A stretch of DNA of 64,000 nt, from the NCBI GenBank assembly GCA_023428025.1, contig JAEYZN010000031.1:1-64000 (forward strand), written 5' to 3'. The notes beneath the pieces are model-generated. The model was given only the letters and a program-made list of their open reading frames with translations. It made no database searches and had not been told where the DNA came from. The first letter of the stretch is position 1. The number at the start of each line of letters is the position of its first letter. Source of the stretch: Bacillota bacterium. GTDB taxonomy: Bacteria > Bacillota > Clostridia > Christensenellales > SZUA-584. The translations under genes and the position numbers were made by a program. Below, in pieces: positions 8,076-16,632 of the stretch.

Positions 8076-8741
8076 ATGTTGAAACAAAAGCTGAAGCCTG
8101 ACGACATGAAGGTGCTGGATGAATACGGCCTGGCGGACATGAATCTTGACGAGGTGGCCGTGCTTCATTTCAGGAAGAATGAATACATGCTGCGGCAGGG
8201 ATACGCGAGCGAGTCCATTTTGCTCGTTCTGTCGGGCAAGATGAAGGTTTTCATCATGTCGCCCAACGGCAAGACGCTGCTGTTCTGTTTTTATACGAAA
8301 AGAGGCATTTTGGGAGAGGCGGAGTTTGCGACGGGCGCAGAGACTGCCGCGATGAGCGTACAGGCCATCACGGACGTGTACTGCATCGGCATTCCCCGGG
8401 ACCGCTACCACGATTACCTGACGCGCAACATTGCGTTCATGAACGCCGTGAGCGCCGCTTTGGCGAGCAAGCTGTTCCGCTGCACCCGCAACAGCGCGGT
8501 GACCATCCTCTATTCGCTGGAGTCCCGGCTGTGCGCGTACATCGCCATGATGAGCGACAACGGCTGCTTCAATGAGAAGCTGACGGAGATATCCGAAGCG
8601 CTGGGCACGAGCTACCGGCACCTGCTGCGCACGCTGGACAGCCTGTGCAGGCAGGGCGTGCTGCGAAAGGCCGGGAAGGGCTACCATGTGGAGGACCGGG
8701 AGGCTCTGGAGAGGATCGGCGACGATTATTATCTGGAGTAA
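8076..8741 (+). CDS. Crp/Fnr-family transcriptional regulator
   Basis: A 221-residue regulator with an N-terminal cyclic-nucleotide-binding-like beta-roll (~20-120; landmarks LRQGYASESILLVLSGKMKVF and GEAEFATG), a dimerisation helix and a C-terminal HTH_Crp winged helix (~150-215; LTEISEALGTSYRHLLRTLDSLCRQGVL). There is no N-terminal cysteine cluster, so it is not an Fe-S FNR. The closest style is the YeiL/FlpA-like group of Firmicutes. ATG 8076 follows GAGGTGA (8064-8070); GTG 8067 inside that site is unlikely. Divergent from a DMT transporter with a perfect palindrome between. Confidence 0.85.
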   Translation: MLKQKLKPDDMKVLDEYGLADMNLDEVAVLHFRKNEYMLRQGYASESILLVLSGKMKVFIMSPNGKTLLFCFYTKRGILGEAEFATGAETAAMSVQAITDVYCIGIPRDRYHDYLTRNIAFMNAVSAALASKLFRCTRNSAVTILYSLESRLCAYIAMMSDNGCFNEKLTEISEALGTSYRHLLRTLDSLCRQGVLRKAGKGYHVEDREALERIGDDYYLE

Positions 8742-8750
8742 CGGGGCAAA

Positions 8751-9125
8751 TCAATCCTTGGCGCACAGGCAAAACGGATGGCCCGCAGGGTCCAGCATCG
8801 TCGTGAAATGCGCGCCGCCAAACTGCTCGGGCGTTCTGACAGCGCCGAGTTTTTCCGCAAGCCGGACCGCCGCCGGGACGTCCGGCACCTGAAAGTCGAA
8901 ATGCATCTGCTTTTGCTGTTTGCCGGGCTGCTCCGGCCAGACGGGCGGGACATAGCCGTCTTCCTGAGCAAACAGGAACACGATGCCGCTGCTGTTGCGC
9001 ACGGCGGGAAAGCCGTACAGCTCACACCTTTCCCAGGCCAGCAGTTCCGCGTAAAAATCGCGCAGCTTTATCCCGTCATCACAATCCACCATGACATTGC
9101 CCAGACAGACTTCCCGTTTCATCAT
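8751..9125 (-). CDS. VOC/glyoxalase-fold protein
   Basis: A 124-residue protein of the vicinal-oxygen-chelate fold, with the two babab modules expected: LGNVMVDCDDGIKLRDFYAELL at the start, MHFDFQVPDVPAAVRLAEKLGA in the middle and a closing FTTMLDPAGHPFCLC. This is the bleomycin-resistance/dioxygenase-like group in which substrate cannot be predicted. It stands alone on the minus strand, converging with the Crp/Fnr gene 9 bp away; no terminator is visible between them. Confidence 0.8.
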   Translation of the reverse strand: MMKREVCLGNVMVDCDDGIKLRDFYAELLAWERCELYGFPAVRNSSGIVFLFAQEDGYVPPVWPEQPGKQQKQMHFDFQVPDVPAAVRLAEKLGAVRTPEQFGGAHFTTMLDPAGHPFCLCAKD

Positions 9126-9270
9126 TCCCCCTCCTGACAGATTGGATTATACAAGTACGGCTATCAGAATAATACAATTCTGTATGAATAAAGTCAATGA
9201 AAGCAGGGGGTACTGAAATCCTGTATAAGCCTGAAGGGAAAGATATAATGGGCAAAAGACCAGATAGAAA

Positions 9271-9399
9271 AATTCAGCAGCTTTTCACGGCTACTATGCT
9301 TTTGCAGAGAGGATCGGCTATACAGTCAGGAATACTAATTCTGATGTTAATGATAGGCTGAGGCCAATATCTCAGCCGACGTATGATATCTTGGAATAA
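9271..9399 (+). pseudogene. Unidentified 3' gene remnant
   Basis: An open stretch of ~42 codons after an in-frame stop, with no start codon, ending at TAA 9397-9399. Its translation (including YYAFAERIGYTVRN and DRLRPISQPTYDIL) looks like the C-terminus of a real protein rather than random sequence. The region before it (about 9230-9270) reads sensibly in another frame, suggesting a frameshift. No family was recognised. It shares the low G+C of the following lipoprotein gene. The rest of 9126-9423 shows nothing else. Confidence 0.35.
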
Positions 9400-9423
9400 A
9401 ATAAAAGCGAGGGGCTCCATAGA

Positions 9424-10866
9424 ATGAAAAGAAATTTATTTATTAAAATAAAATTGGCTATTTATCCTCTGGTATTAATTGTTTGCCTATCTGCTTGCGC
9501 TCCAACACCTGAGAATCCATTGATCGTAAACAAGGGGGATGACCATTTATCACAGCAACTGCTAGAATCAAATTCATCAGAAAAAATTTATAATATTGAA
9601 TCAGATATTTGGAAAGAAAACTTTGATATTGGAAAAGATCAAGTCAATATTCCAATGAAAGTTCGTATAGACGCAAAAATATTAATTCCAAGTGTCAAAA
9701 AATTTCCTGTCGCCCTGATACAGCTTAAAGACTTTAATAAATCAGATTTAAAACGAGTGGCTGAAGGTTTTTTAGAGGGAAGCATCCGGATTGCTGATAA
9801 CGGATATTTATCAAAAGAAGAATTGTCGGATATCATTATTAACATTAAAAAAGATATTGCAGATTTAGAACAAGAGCCGGAATCCGAAGAAACAAACAGC
9901 GCCATTGAACAATTAAAAGCTTTTCTTCAAGAGTACGAAAAGCAGCTGTCAAATTATAAGGAATTTGATGAAATACCAGAGATAAATTGGGATACCTTAT
10001 CTGACAGCGTTAACAATATAGCGTTGACTTCAGTTAATAATAATAAAACCTCAGTGCTTATGCAAAACTCTGGTACAAGTACGGAAAGCTTTATGGCTTG
10101 CTATAGGGGAAAATATCAGTATTTAACTGAAAAGGGGTATGATTCAATAATGGATTATTATCCTTATGAGGATGCAGAACCAAAAGGCGTAAGCATCAGT
10201 ATCGATAAAGCCAAGAGTATTGCAGATAATCAATTAAGTAAAATGGGTATTGATAATATGGATTATTATGGATATAGCATCAGGCCAAAACAAAATGTTT
10301 ATGAACCAACTGAAAGCAATGAACAATGTTTTGTTTTGCATTATACCAGAACCATTCAGGGGGCACCCACCACTTATACAAATTTGTGGGCGCAATACAG
10401 TGGGGAATATGATGAATTGTGGAACTATGAGTTCATGTCATTCTATATAGATGATACGGGTATATTGGCGTTCACATGGGATAACCCCAAAGACGTAACT
10501 CAAATTATAAATACGAACGTAAAGCTTCTTCCTTTTGAAAATATCAAGCAGATATTCAGAGACCAGATAAGGATTAGAAATAAATGGCTGGATGAACGGG
10601 TGGGATATTATGATGAAACAGATTTAAGCATTACAAGAGTTGAACTTGGAATGATGGTCATAAAATCTAAAGATACCCAAAATGAATATCTCGCAGTGCC
10701 TGTTTGGGATTTTTTTGGAGCCTATAGCACAGTGAGATCAGACAAAGCCGTTGAGGAGTATAATTTGGACAGCAAGTACGAAGATAACAGGATTTTTAAT
10801 ATGGTGAGTTATTTGACCATAAACGCGGTAGATGGCAGCGTCATCGATAGGAGTAATGGATTCTAG
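9424..10866 (+). CDS. Lipoprotein, DUF6034-like
   Basis: A 480-residue secreted lipoprotein with a lipobox LSAC (Cys at ~25) after a hydrophobic signal. The mature start CAPTPENPLIVNKGDD resembles DUF6034-type clostridial lipoproteins, which usually carry a 'VNK' motif just after the anchor cysteine; this assignment is from memory of the family and moderate. The rest is hydrophilic with a charged region (~130-185) and no catalytic motif I recognise. Codon use is strongly A/T-ending, unlike the G+C-rich genes on both sides, suggesting acquisition. Start ATG 9424 follows a GAGGGG site. Confidence 0.65.
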   Translation: MKRNLFIKIKLAIYPLVLIVCLSACAPTPENPLIVNKGDDHLSQQLLESNSSEKIYNIESDIWKENFDIGKDQVNIPMKVRIDAKILIPSVKKFPVALIQLKDFNKSDLKRVAEGFLEGSIRIADNGYLSKEELSDIIINIKKDIADLEQEPESEETNSAIEQLKAFLQEYEKQLSNYKEFDEIPEINWDTLSDSVNNIALTSVNNNKTSVLMQNSGTSTESFMACYRGKYQYLTEKGYDSIMDYYPYEDAEPKGVSISIDKAKSIADNQLSKMGIDNMDYYGYSIRPKQNVYEPTESNEQCFVLHYTRTIQGAPTTYTNLWAQYSGEYDELWNYEFMSFYIDDTGILAFTWDNPKDVTQIINTNVKLLPFENIKQIFRDQIRIRNKWLDERVGYYDETDLSITRVELGMMVIKSKDTQNEYLAVPVWDFFGAYSTVRSDKAVEEYNLDSKYEDNRIFNMVSYLTINAVDGSVIDRSNGF

Positions 10867-10887
10867 CATCCGTATAATAATGCTTGA

Positions 10888-10922
10888 GATATCGCGAACC
10901 GGTAAAATCGATTCGCGATATC
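10888..10922. repeat. Hairpin repeat copy 1
   Basis: GATATCGCGAA (10888-10898) and TTCGCGATATC (10912-10922) form an 11-bp perfect stem around CCGGTAAAATCGA. A second copy with one loop change lies at 22652-22684. It follows the A+T-rich lipoprotein gene by about 20 bp and has no T-run, so it is not a standard terminator. Confidence 0.7.
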
Positions 10923-10995
10923 GGTTGCGGCAGAGTGCGTGCAGACCATGCAGGATAAATGATAACCAAAAGCTTTGATAAATTGTTATCATGAG

Positions 10996-11028
10996 CAAGC
11001 CCGGCACTTAATTCGCCGGGCTTGTTTT
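10996..11028 (+). terminator. Intrinsic terminator
   Basis: Perfect 10-bp stem CAAGCCCGGC (10996-11005) / GCCGGGCTTG (11015-11024) followed by TTTT on the plus strand. It probably ends the lipoprotein transcript and may also insulate the convergent LacI gene. Confidence 0.75.
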
Positions 11029-11047
11029 GTGACGGCATGACGTCCGA

Positions 11048-12079
11048 CTATTGCTCGGGCTCCAGCCTTTTCACGGAATCGCGGATGATCAGCTCGGTGG
11101 CCACTTCGATATTGAGATGATAGCTGTCGGCTTTTTCTATCTTGTCGATCAGGCGGGACGCGGCGATGGCGCCGAAATAATGCTTGATCTGGATGGTGGT
11201 GATGGGGGGATCAAGCTCGGACATGAGCGCAATATCGTCGAAACCCACGAGGGAGAAGTCGTTGGGGACCGAGAGGCCTTTTTTCTTGATGGCTCTTAAA
11301 GCGCCGGCCACGTTGTAGTCCAGATCCGTCAGGAAAACGGTCGGCAGGCTGTCGGCCGGGGTCTCGAGTATCTTCAGGAAATCGGCGCACGCGCCGTCGA
11401 TCGTGCAGGTGACGTTGAACACATAGCCGGGGTTGTATTCGAGGTTTTTAAACTGCAGCCCCTCGAGATATCCGAAATAACGGTCGTCGAAGTTGTTGAT
11501 GCGTGTTTTGCTTTTCAGAAATCCGATGCGGCGGTGGCCCAGGCTGTAAACATAATCGACGGCATTGGAGACGGCGTTCCGGTTGGCCAGGGTGACCATG
11601 TCGTAATTCTCGACAGGAAATCGGGCGTCGAAGATGACGATAGGCTTATCAAGGGAATCGTATATGCCGAGCTCGCTTTCGGGAAGCTCGGTGGCATACA
11701 AAATGACACCGGCAACCTTGTCCCGCGAGAGGGATTCCAGAAGCAGTTCCTTGCTCATGCCGGAATTATAGTATGTGATCTCCAACTGATAGTTGTTGAG
11801 CACGGCGACGGACTGGATATCGTCAATGACATCCTGAAAGAAAATGGTGGGGATAAACAGCTGCTTCTGGGCCTTGTGGACGACAAGAACGATGACGCCC
11901 TTGACATTGGCGGGGTTGTCGTCCGTGCTGAACTTGCCGCTGGCGTAATACTCCTCCAGTATCGCGAACACCTTGTTTTTGGTTTCCGCGCTGACGCCGG
12001 GTTTGTTATTGATGGCGAGAGAGACGGTGGAGGGCGAGATATTGAGCATTTTTGCAATGTCTTTTGATTTTAAAAGCAA
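11048..12079 (-). CDS. LacI-family transcriptional regulator
   Basis: A 343-residue LacI-family repressor: N-terminal HTH (LKSKDIAKMLNISPSTVSLAINNKPGVS), hinge, and a periplasmic-binding-protein-like ligand domain (~60-335), including VGFDDIALMSELDPPITTIQI, the standard family signature before the C-terminus. The start is TTG 12079, supported by GGAGG 6 nt upstream; the first residues place the HTH exactly as in family members. It follows the zinc dehydrogenase gene on the same strand and next to the divergent ABC-sugar operon, so it is the likely sugar-responsive regulator of both. Confidence 0.9.
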   Translation of the reverse strand: MLLKSKDIAKMLNISPSTVSLAINNKPGVSAETKNKVFAILEEYYASGKFSTDDNPANVKGVIVLVVHKAQKQLFIPTIFFQDVIDDIQSVAVLNNYQLEITYYNSGMSKELLLESLSRDKVAGVILYATELPESELGIYDSLDKPIVIFDARFPVENYDMVTLANRNAVSNAVDYVYSLGHRRIGFLKSKTRINNFDDRYFGYLEGLQFKNLEYNPGYVFNVTCTIDGACADFLKILETPADSLPTVFLTDLDYNVAGALRAIKKKGLSVPNDFSLVGFDDIALMSELDPPITTIQIKHYFGAIAASRLIDKIEKADSYHLNIEVATELIIRDSVKRLEPEQ

Positions 12080-12295
12080 CTTTTCCTCCGCATTTATACT
12101 TCAGGCCAATGGCAGCCCAAGCATCTAAATTAATTTTTATTGAATCAGAGGCATGTCCGGCTGATCCGTCAGCTTGCCGTCTGGAAAGGGTCGGGTGAAA
12201 ATTTAAAACATGCCCAGAATTCAATAATATTATTTAATTAGTGGCATGTCAATATCGAGAAGACATGGAACGGCAGGCTTCGGGTTTGCCCGGTG

Positions 12296-12328
12296 GCACA
12301 TGCCCCGCAAAAACGGCAGGGCATGTGC
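12296..12328 (-). other. Strong hairpin after dehydrogenase gene
   Basis: GCACATGCCC (12296-12305) and GGGCATGTGC (12319-12328) form a 10-bp perfect stem, extendable with flanking TTGCCC/GGGCAA. It lies ~40 nt downstream of the dehydrogenase stop (minus strand) with no T-run, so it may be a processing or stability hairpin before the LacI gene. The remaining spacer (12080-12295) shows nothing else. Confidence 0.55.
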
Positions 12329-12365
12329 GGGCAAGTTGGAGATGGCGGCGCCGGAGGAAACGGGA

Positions 12366-13388
12366 TCACTGGATTTTCAACATGACCTTGAGGCACTCGC
12401 CGGGATGGGCAATCGTCCATTCGACGGCCTGCTGCACATCGTCCAGATCGAACACCTTGCCGCGCATGACCGCAAGATTCAGGGATTTATCATCAATAAG
12501 CTTGGCGGCTTCCGCAAAGTCCGTCGGCGTATACTGGTATGCGCCGAATATGCGGAGTTCACGGTCTTCGACCCGGAACATATCCGTGGCGGGGCGTTTG
12601 GTGAACACGGCCAGCAGTACGACAACGCCACGGGTCTCGGTAAATTCGATGCAGTTGGCCAGGCTGTTTTCGTGGCCGGCGCATTCAAACGAGACTTCAA
12701 CCTTATCGGCACCGGTATGCGCGCGGATAATGGCTTTGAAATCGTCTTTGGCCGGGTTGATCGGTATCATGCCCAGCTTTTCCACCACCTCCAGGCGGTT
12801 TTCCATAAGATCGGTCACGAACACCTGGGCGGCGCCCAGGTGCCTGGCATATTGCGCAGTGAGCAGGCCGATGGTGCCTGCGCCGGTGACCAGAACCGTT
12901 TTGCCGGCGATGCCCTCGGGCGCCAGTTTAACGCCGTGCACGGCGACCGCCAGCGGCTCCGCCATGGCGGCGTCCATCAGATCGTCGTTGTTTTTGAATG
13001 TGATCACATTGCCGGCGGCGGCCACATAATATTGTGCGGTTCCACCATCGTAGAAGCGCTCCTCCGGACAAAGAGCCAGATTTCCCTTCTTATCCAGACA
13101 CCATTTGCATTTCCCGCAGCTCCTTACGGGCTGGATCGTGGCGGGGACGCCAAGCTCAAAGCCTTCTACGCCGTCGCCGATTTCATCTACGTAACCGGAA
13201 AATTCATGCCCCAATACGATGGGAAAGGCATCTTTGAGAGTGGGGTGCTGGTTTTCAAAAATGTGCAGATCGGACCCGCAGAGGCCGTTATATATGACTT
13301 TGATGCGGACCTCGCCGGAGCCGGCGTGCGGCTCTGCCACATTTTCGATTCTGTACTGGCGCGTACCTATCAATGTTGCTCTTTTCAA
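12366..13388 (-). CDS. Zinc-dependent medium-chain dehydrogenase
   Basis: A 340-residue MDR-family polyol/alcohol dehydrogenase. Catalytic zinc site: GLCGSDLH Cys and GHEFSG His-Glu; structural zinc: four cysteines in SCGKCKWCxxxxxxxxxC; NAD(P)-binding Rossmann motif VTGAGTIGLL (~170). The overall layout is close to L-threonine/sorbitol-type dehydrogenases (galactitol, L-idonate and similar). The start is TTG 13388 with GGAGG about 11 nt before. It is divergent from the ABC-sugar operon and just upstream of the LacI gene, so it probably oxidises a polyol or sugar acid in the same pathway; the substrate is unknown. Confidence 0.85.
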   Translation of the reverse strand: MKRATLIGTRQYRIENVAEPHAGSGEVRIKVIYNGLCGSDLHIFENQHPTLKDAFPIVLGHEFSGYVDEIGDGVEGFELGVPATIQPVRSCGKCKWCLDKKGNLALCPEERFYDGGTAQYYVAAAGNVITFKNNDDLMDAAMAEPLAVAVHGVKLAPEGIAGKTVLVTGAGTIGLLTAQYARHLGAAQVFVTDLMENRLEVVEKLGMIPINPAKDDFKAIIRAHTGADKVEVSFECAGHENSLANCIEFTETRGVVVLLAVFTKRPATDMFRVEDRELRIFGAYQYTPTDFAEAAKLIDDKSLNLAVMRGKVFDLDDVQQAVEWTIAHPGECLKVMLKIQ

Positions 13389-13879
13389 TTGATCCTGCCT
13401 CCTTGAATATTGATGATTTTGTGACGGGGCGATTCGCCGGTTGGTTGATGCTGACGTTCTTTATAGAAAATAATTAGTATCTATTAAAAATATATAAAAA
13501 TAAATTATACAAGTCAATAGAAAATTTAAATTAAATTTAAATGATGTATTGACACGTGGGGGTGTATGAATATATACTTAGACCACAAAAACAAAAAATG
13601 TGACCAATAATCGAAAAGACAAAACAAAAAAACCATATTAAAATAGTTGTGATTACCCTGAATTAGGAAAAGAACACTTTTTTGAAGCAAACAAGGCCCG
13701 ATATCAACAGATCAATAAGAAATAATAGCCTGCTGATGGACAGTTATTGAGCGGAGTCGTTTACTAAAAATATAAAAATAATTGAAATATTGCCCTGGTT
13801 ACTTAAAGCATGATTATAAGCTTGGCGAAACATTCTCTTTTCGCCATGTAATAAAGGAAAATATATCAAGGAGGCAACC
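13389..13879. promoter_or_regulatory. A+T-rich divergent promoter region
   Basis: Nearly 500 bp without a gene. Minus strand: TTGACT (13512-13517) and TATATT (13489-13494) with 17-bp spacing fit a promoter for the dehydrogenase/LacI pair. Plus strand: TTGACA (13549-13554) and TATACT (13573-13578), spacing 18, fit the ABC-sugar operon. An A/T-only symmetric repeat (13521-13541) lies between the two -35 boxes and is a possible LacI-family operator. A GGCGAAA/TTTCGCC hairpin (13824-13845) lies in the ~300-nt leader before the binding-protein gene; the leader otherwise shows no recognised riboswitch. Confidence 0.6.
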
Positions 13880-14977
13880 ATGAAGAAAGTATTATGTACT
13901 GTACTCGTTATCGTGCTTGTTGTCGCGATGCTTGCGGCTTGCACGGCCCCCTCGGCCCCTCCGGCTACGGACTCTGAAGCGCCTGCATCAGAGCCTGCTG
14001 CTGCTGACGAGAACGCGGAACAACCCCCGGCTGAAGGGAACGATGATTTCTTTGTCGGCCTGGCGTTTGGCGGACTGGACGCGACCCCGACCGTGCTGAT
14101 GGGCTATCTGACGGAGAAGATGGACGCGCTTGGCTGGAAATATGTCGTCACCAACGGAGACCTCGACATGAACAAGTACCTGGCGGATGTGGAAAGCTTG
14201 TGCCAGCAGAAGCCCGACATGATCATGACCCGCCCGGTAAACGACACCGCCAACGCCAGCATCGTGCCGATTTGCGATGCCGCGAAGATTCCCGTTGCAT
14301 TTATGTCCAGTGCGACGGTCGTGGAAGGCTATGATTACCTGGGGCACGTGAGCGACCCGGAGCTTATCCGCGGGGTGCCGCTTGGCAACTGGATCGCCGA
14401 CTATGTTGAAAGCAACGCCGGCTTCGTTCCCAGGATCGGCATCATCGTGGGCGCTGCCGCCATCGATTCCAAGGGCGTTTGCGAAAGAACGATCGACGTT
14501 GTGGATACGCTGGACGCCAGGGGCGTGGATTATGAAGTGGTGATCTCCGCCGAGGCCGATCCGAACTGGTCTGCCGCGGGCGGCATGAAAGTGGCCGAGG
14601 ACTGGCTGCAGAAATACCCGATCGGCGAACTCAACACGATTCTGTGCTGGAGCGACGAGATGTGCGTCGGCGTGGTGCAGGCGCTGCAGGCGGCCGGCAA
14701 GAACCCCGACGATTATCTGGTGCTGAGCTATGACGGGCTGCCGATCGTTGAGGATTACGTTAAGGAAGGCTGGATTGACGCCACTTCCGCTTTGGGCCTT
14801 GAGAAGCAGGCTGACGTGATCATCGAATTCTGCCGCAAGTTTAAGGACGGCGAGCTGACCGACGCCGACTTCCAGACATATGCCCAGTCGATCTACGTGA
14901 TGGACACCGGCAACATCGACGCTCTGCTGGGCGGCGGGCAGCCGGAATACTGGGATTACTCCAGCGAGCAGTTCTAA
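13880..14977 (+). CDS. Sugar ABC transporter substrate-binding lipoprotein
   Basis: A 365-residue lipoprotein: signal peptide with lipobox LAAC (Cys ~21), a Pro/Ala/Glu linker (~22-55), then a Peripla_BP_4 (ribose/xylose-type) fold of two Rossmann lobes. It is the extracytoplasmic binding subunit of the importer encoded by the next two genes. ATG 13880 follows AAGGAGG. A strong hairpin after the gene probably keeps its mRNA in excess of the ATPase/permease mRNA. The ligand should be a pentose or related rare sugar given the isomerase and epimerase genes downstream. Confidence 0.9.
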   Translation: MKKVLCTVLVIVLVVAMLAACTAPSAPPATDSEAPASEPAAADENAEQPPAEGNDDFFVGLAFGGLDATPTVLMGYLTEKMDALGWKYVVTNGDLDMNKYLADVESLCQQKPDMIMTRPVNDTANASIVPICDAAKIPVAFMSSATVVEGYDYLGHVSDPELIRGVPLGNWIADYVESNAGFVPRIGIIVGAAAIDSKGVCERTIDVVDTLDARGVDYEVVISAEADPNWSAAGGMKVAEDWLQKYPIGELNTILCWSDEMCVGVVQALQAAGKNPDDYLVLSYDGLPIVEDYVKEGWIDATSALGLEKQADVIIEFCRKFKDGELTDADFQTYAQSIYVMDTGNIDALLGGGQPEYWDYSSEQF

Positions 14978-15018
14978 AGAAACGGCAACACACTTGAAAG
15001 AGTCTTTTCACTCACGAC

Positions 15019-15043
15019 CCCCGGGGGATATAGCCCCCCGGGG
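15019..15043 (+). other. Intercistronic hairpin
   Basis: CCCCGGGGG (15019-15027) and CCCCCGGGG (15035-15043) form a 9-bp all-G/C stem without a T-run, between the binding-protein and ATPase genes. This placement is typical of hairpins that stabilise upstream mRNA. Confidence 0.7.
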
Positions 15044-15081
15044 ATTGATGAGTATTAATGCGTTGGAGGTGAACGGCAACT

Positions 15082-16632
15082 GTGGAACAGCAAATGCTCT
15101 TTGAAATGAAAAACATCACGAAGATGTTCCCCGGCGTTTTGGCTTTATCTGATGTGGATTTGTATTTAAATAAGGGCGAGGTGCTGGCGATCGTGGGCGA
15201 GAACGGCGCCGGAAAATCCACTCTTATGAACATCATTCTGGGCAGTTTAAGACCCGAAAAAGGCGAAATGATTTTTAAGGGGAAACCCTTTACACCGAAG
15301 AATCCGGCAGAGGCGCTGGCGGCGGGCATTTCCATGATCCATCAGGAACTGACGCTGGTGCCGGAGATGACGGTATCCGAGAACATCTGGCTGGGACAGG
15401 AGAAGAAGTTTCAGATCGGCGGGTGGATGAGCATCCCCAGGCGGGACGAGGCCACAAAAAAGCTTTTGAATGATTTGAAGATTGACATCAACCCCCGCAA
15501 GAAGGTGAAGGACCTGGCGGTGGCGGAGATGCAGCTGGTGGAGATTGCCCGCGCGGTTTCGCGCGAATCGGACGTCATCATCATGGATGAACCCACCTCT
15601 TCGCTGACAAACCGCGAAATCGATATGCTCTACGACATCATCCGGTCGTTGTCACAGAAGGGCATCTCGGTGACATTCATCACGCATAAGCTGGGAGAGG
15701 TTTTTGCCATTTGTGACAACGTGATGATTATGCGGGACGGCCATCTCATCGACAGAAAGCCGGTCGGCGACATCACGAGCGACGAGATGATCGCCAAGAT
15801 GGTGGGCCGGGATATGTCGAACCTTTATCCGAAGGAAGCGGCACAGATCGGCGATGTGGTGCTGGACGTGAGGAACCTGACCCGCAAAGGCTTCTTCAGC
15901 GACATCAGCTTCAAGGTGCGCAAGGGCGAAATACTCGGCTTCTGCGGCCTGGTGAAAGCCGGGCGGTCTGAGGTGATGGAATGCCTGTTTGGCATCGAGA
16001 GGCCGGATGGCGGCGAGGTGTATCTGAACGGCAGGAAGCTGCGGGTGGCGTCGACGGGCGATGCCATTGCGCATAAGATGGCGATGGTGACGGAAGACCG
16101 CCTGCGCCGCGGACTGATCCATATCCATTCGGTCAAAAAGAACATCGCGCTGGCGTATCTGCCCAGGATCACGAAGGGCGGCTTTGTGGATATAAAACAG
16201 GAAGAAGAGGACTGCCAGCGGGTCAAAGCGGCGACCGGCATCAAGGCGTCCAACCTGAACCAGCTGGCCGGGCAGCTCTCAGGCGGCAACCAGCAGAAGG
16301 TGATCATCGCCAAATGGCTGCTGACGGAGTCTGAGGTGTTCATATTCGACGAGCCGACGCGCGGCATCGACGTCGGGTCCAAGGCGGAGATATACAAGCT
16401 GATGTGCAGCCTGGCAAAGGAAGGCAAGGCCATCATCATGGTGTCGTCGGAACTGCCGGAGATCATGGCGATGAGCGACCGGATGATCATCATGGCGCAC
16501 GGCAGGCAGATGGCGGAGCTGAGCCGGAGCGAGTACGACGAGAACAGGATCATGCATTTTGCGTTCGGGTACGACGATTCCAAAAAGAATGAAGAGGTAA
16601 ACACAAATGGGACAGAATCTAAGTGTAGCTGA
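15082..16632 (+). CDS. Sugar ABC transporter ATP-binding protein (RbsA/MglA type)
   Basis: A 516-residue double ATPase of the ribose/galactose importer class. The first half has Walker A GENGAGKST (~35-43) and Walker B VIIMDEPTS; the second half has a degenerate P-loop (GLVKAGRSE), an intact signature LSGGNQQKV and VFIFDEPTRGID. That asymmetry is normal for this class. The start is GTG 15082, 9 nt after GGAGGTGA; ATG 15094 is a less likely alternative. It overlaps the permease gene by 26 bp. It powers import of the sugar bound by the preceding lipoprotein. Confidence 0.9.
   Translation: MEQQMLFEMKNITKMFPGVLALSDVDLYLNKGEVLAIVGENGAGKSTLMNIILGSLRPEKGEMIFKGKPFTPKNPAEALAAGISMIHQELTLVPEMTVSENIWLGQEKKFQIGGWMSIPRRDEATKKLLNDLKIDINPRKKVKDLAVAEMQLVEIARAVSRESDVIIMDEPTSSLTNREIDMLYDIIRSLSQKGISVTFITHKLGEVFAICDNVMIMRDGHLIDRKPVGDITSDEMIAKMVGRDMSNLYPKEAAQIGDVVLDVRNLTRKGFFSDISFKVRKGEILGFCGLVKAGRSEVMECLFGIERPDGGEVYLNGRKLRVASTGDAIAHKMAMVTEDRLRRGLIHIHSVKKNIALAYLPRITKGGFVDIKQEEEDCQRVKAATGIKASNLNQLAGQLSGGNQQKVIIAKWLLTESEVFIFDEPTRGIDVGSKAEIYKLMCSLAKEGKAIIMVSSELPEIMAMSDRMIIMAHGRQMAELSRSEYDENRIMHFAFGYDDSKKNEEVNTNGTESKCS

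Noticed and set aside
7059..8687. A 542-residue minus-strand frame covering the transporter and the regulator gene
   Set aside because: The upstream half is antisense to the Crp/Fnr gene and has no family signal; a strong ribosome site at the start 7982 defines the true transporter gene.
13579..13879. Riboswitch in the long leader of the ABC-sugar operon
   Set aside because: Only a 7-bp hairpin and A+T-rich sequence were seen; no conserved riboswitch core was recognised.
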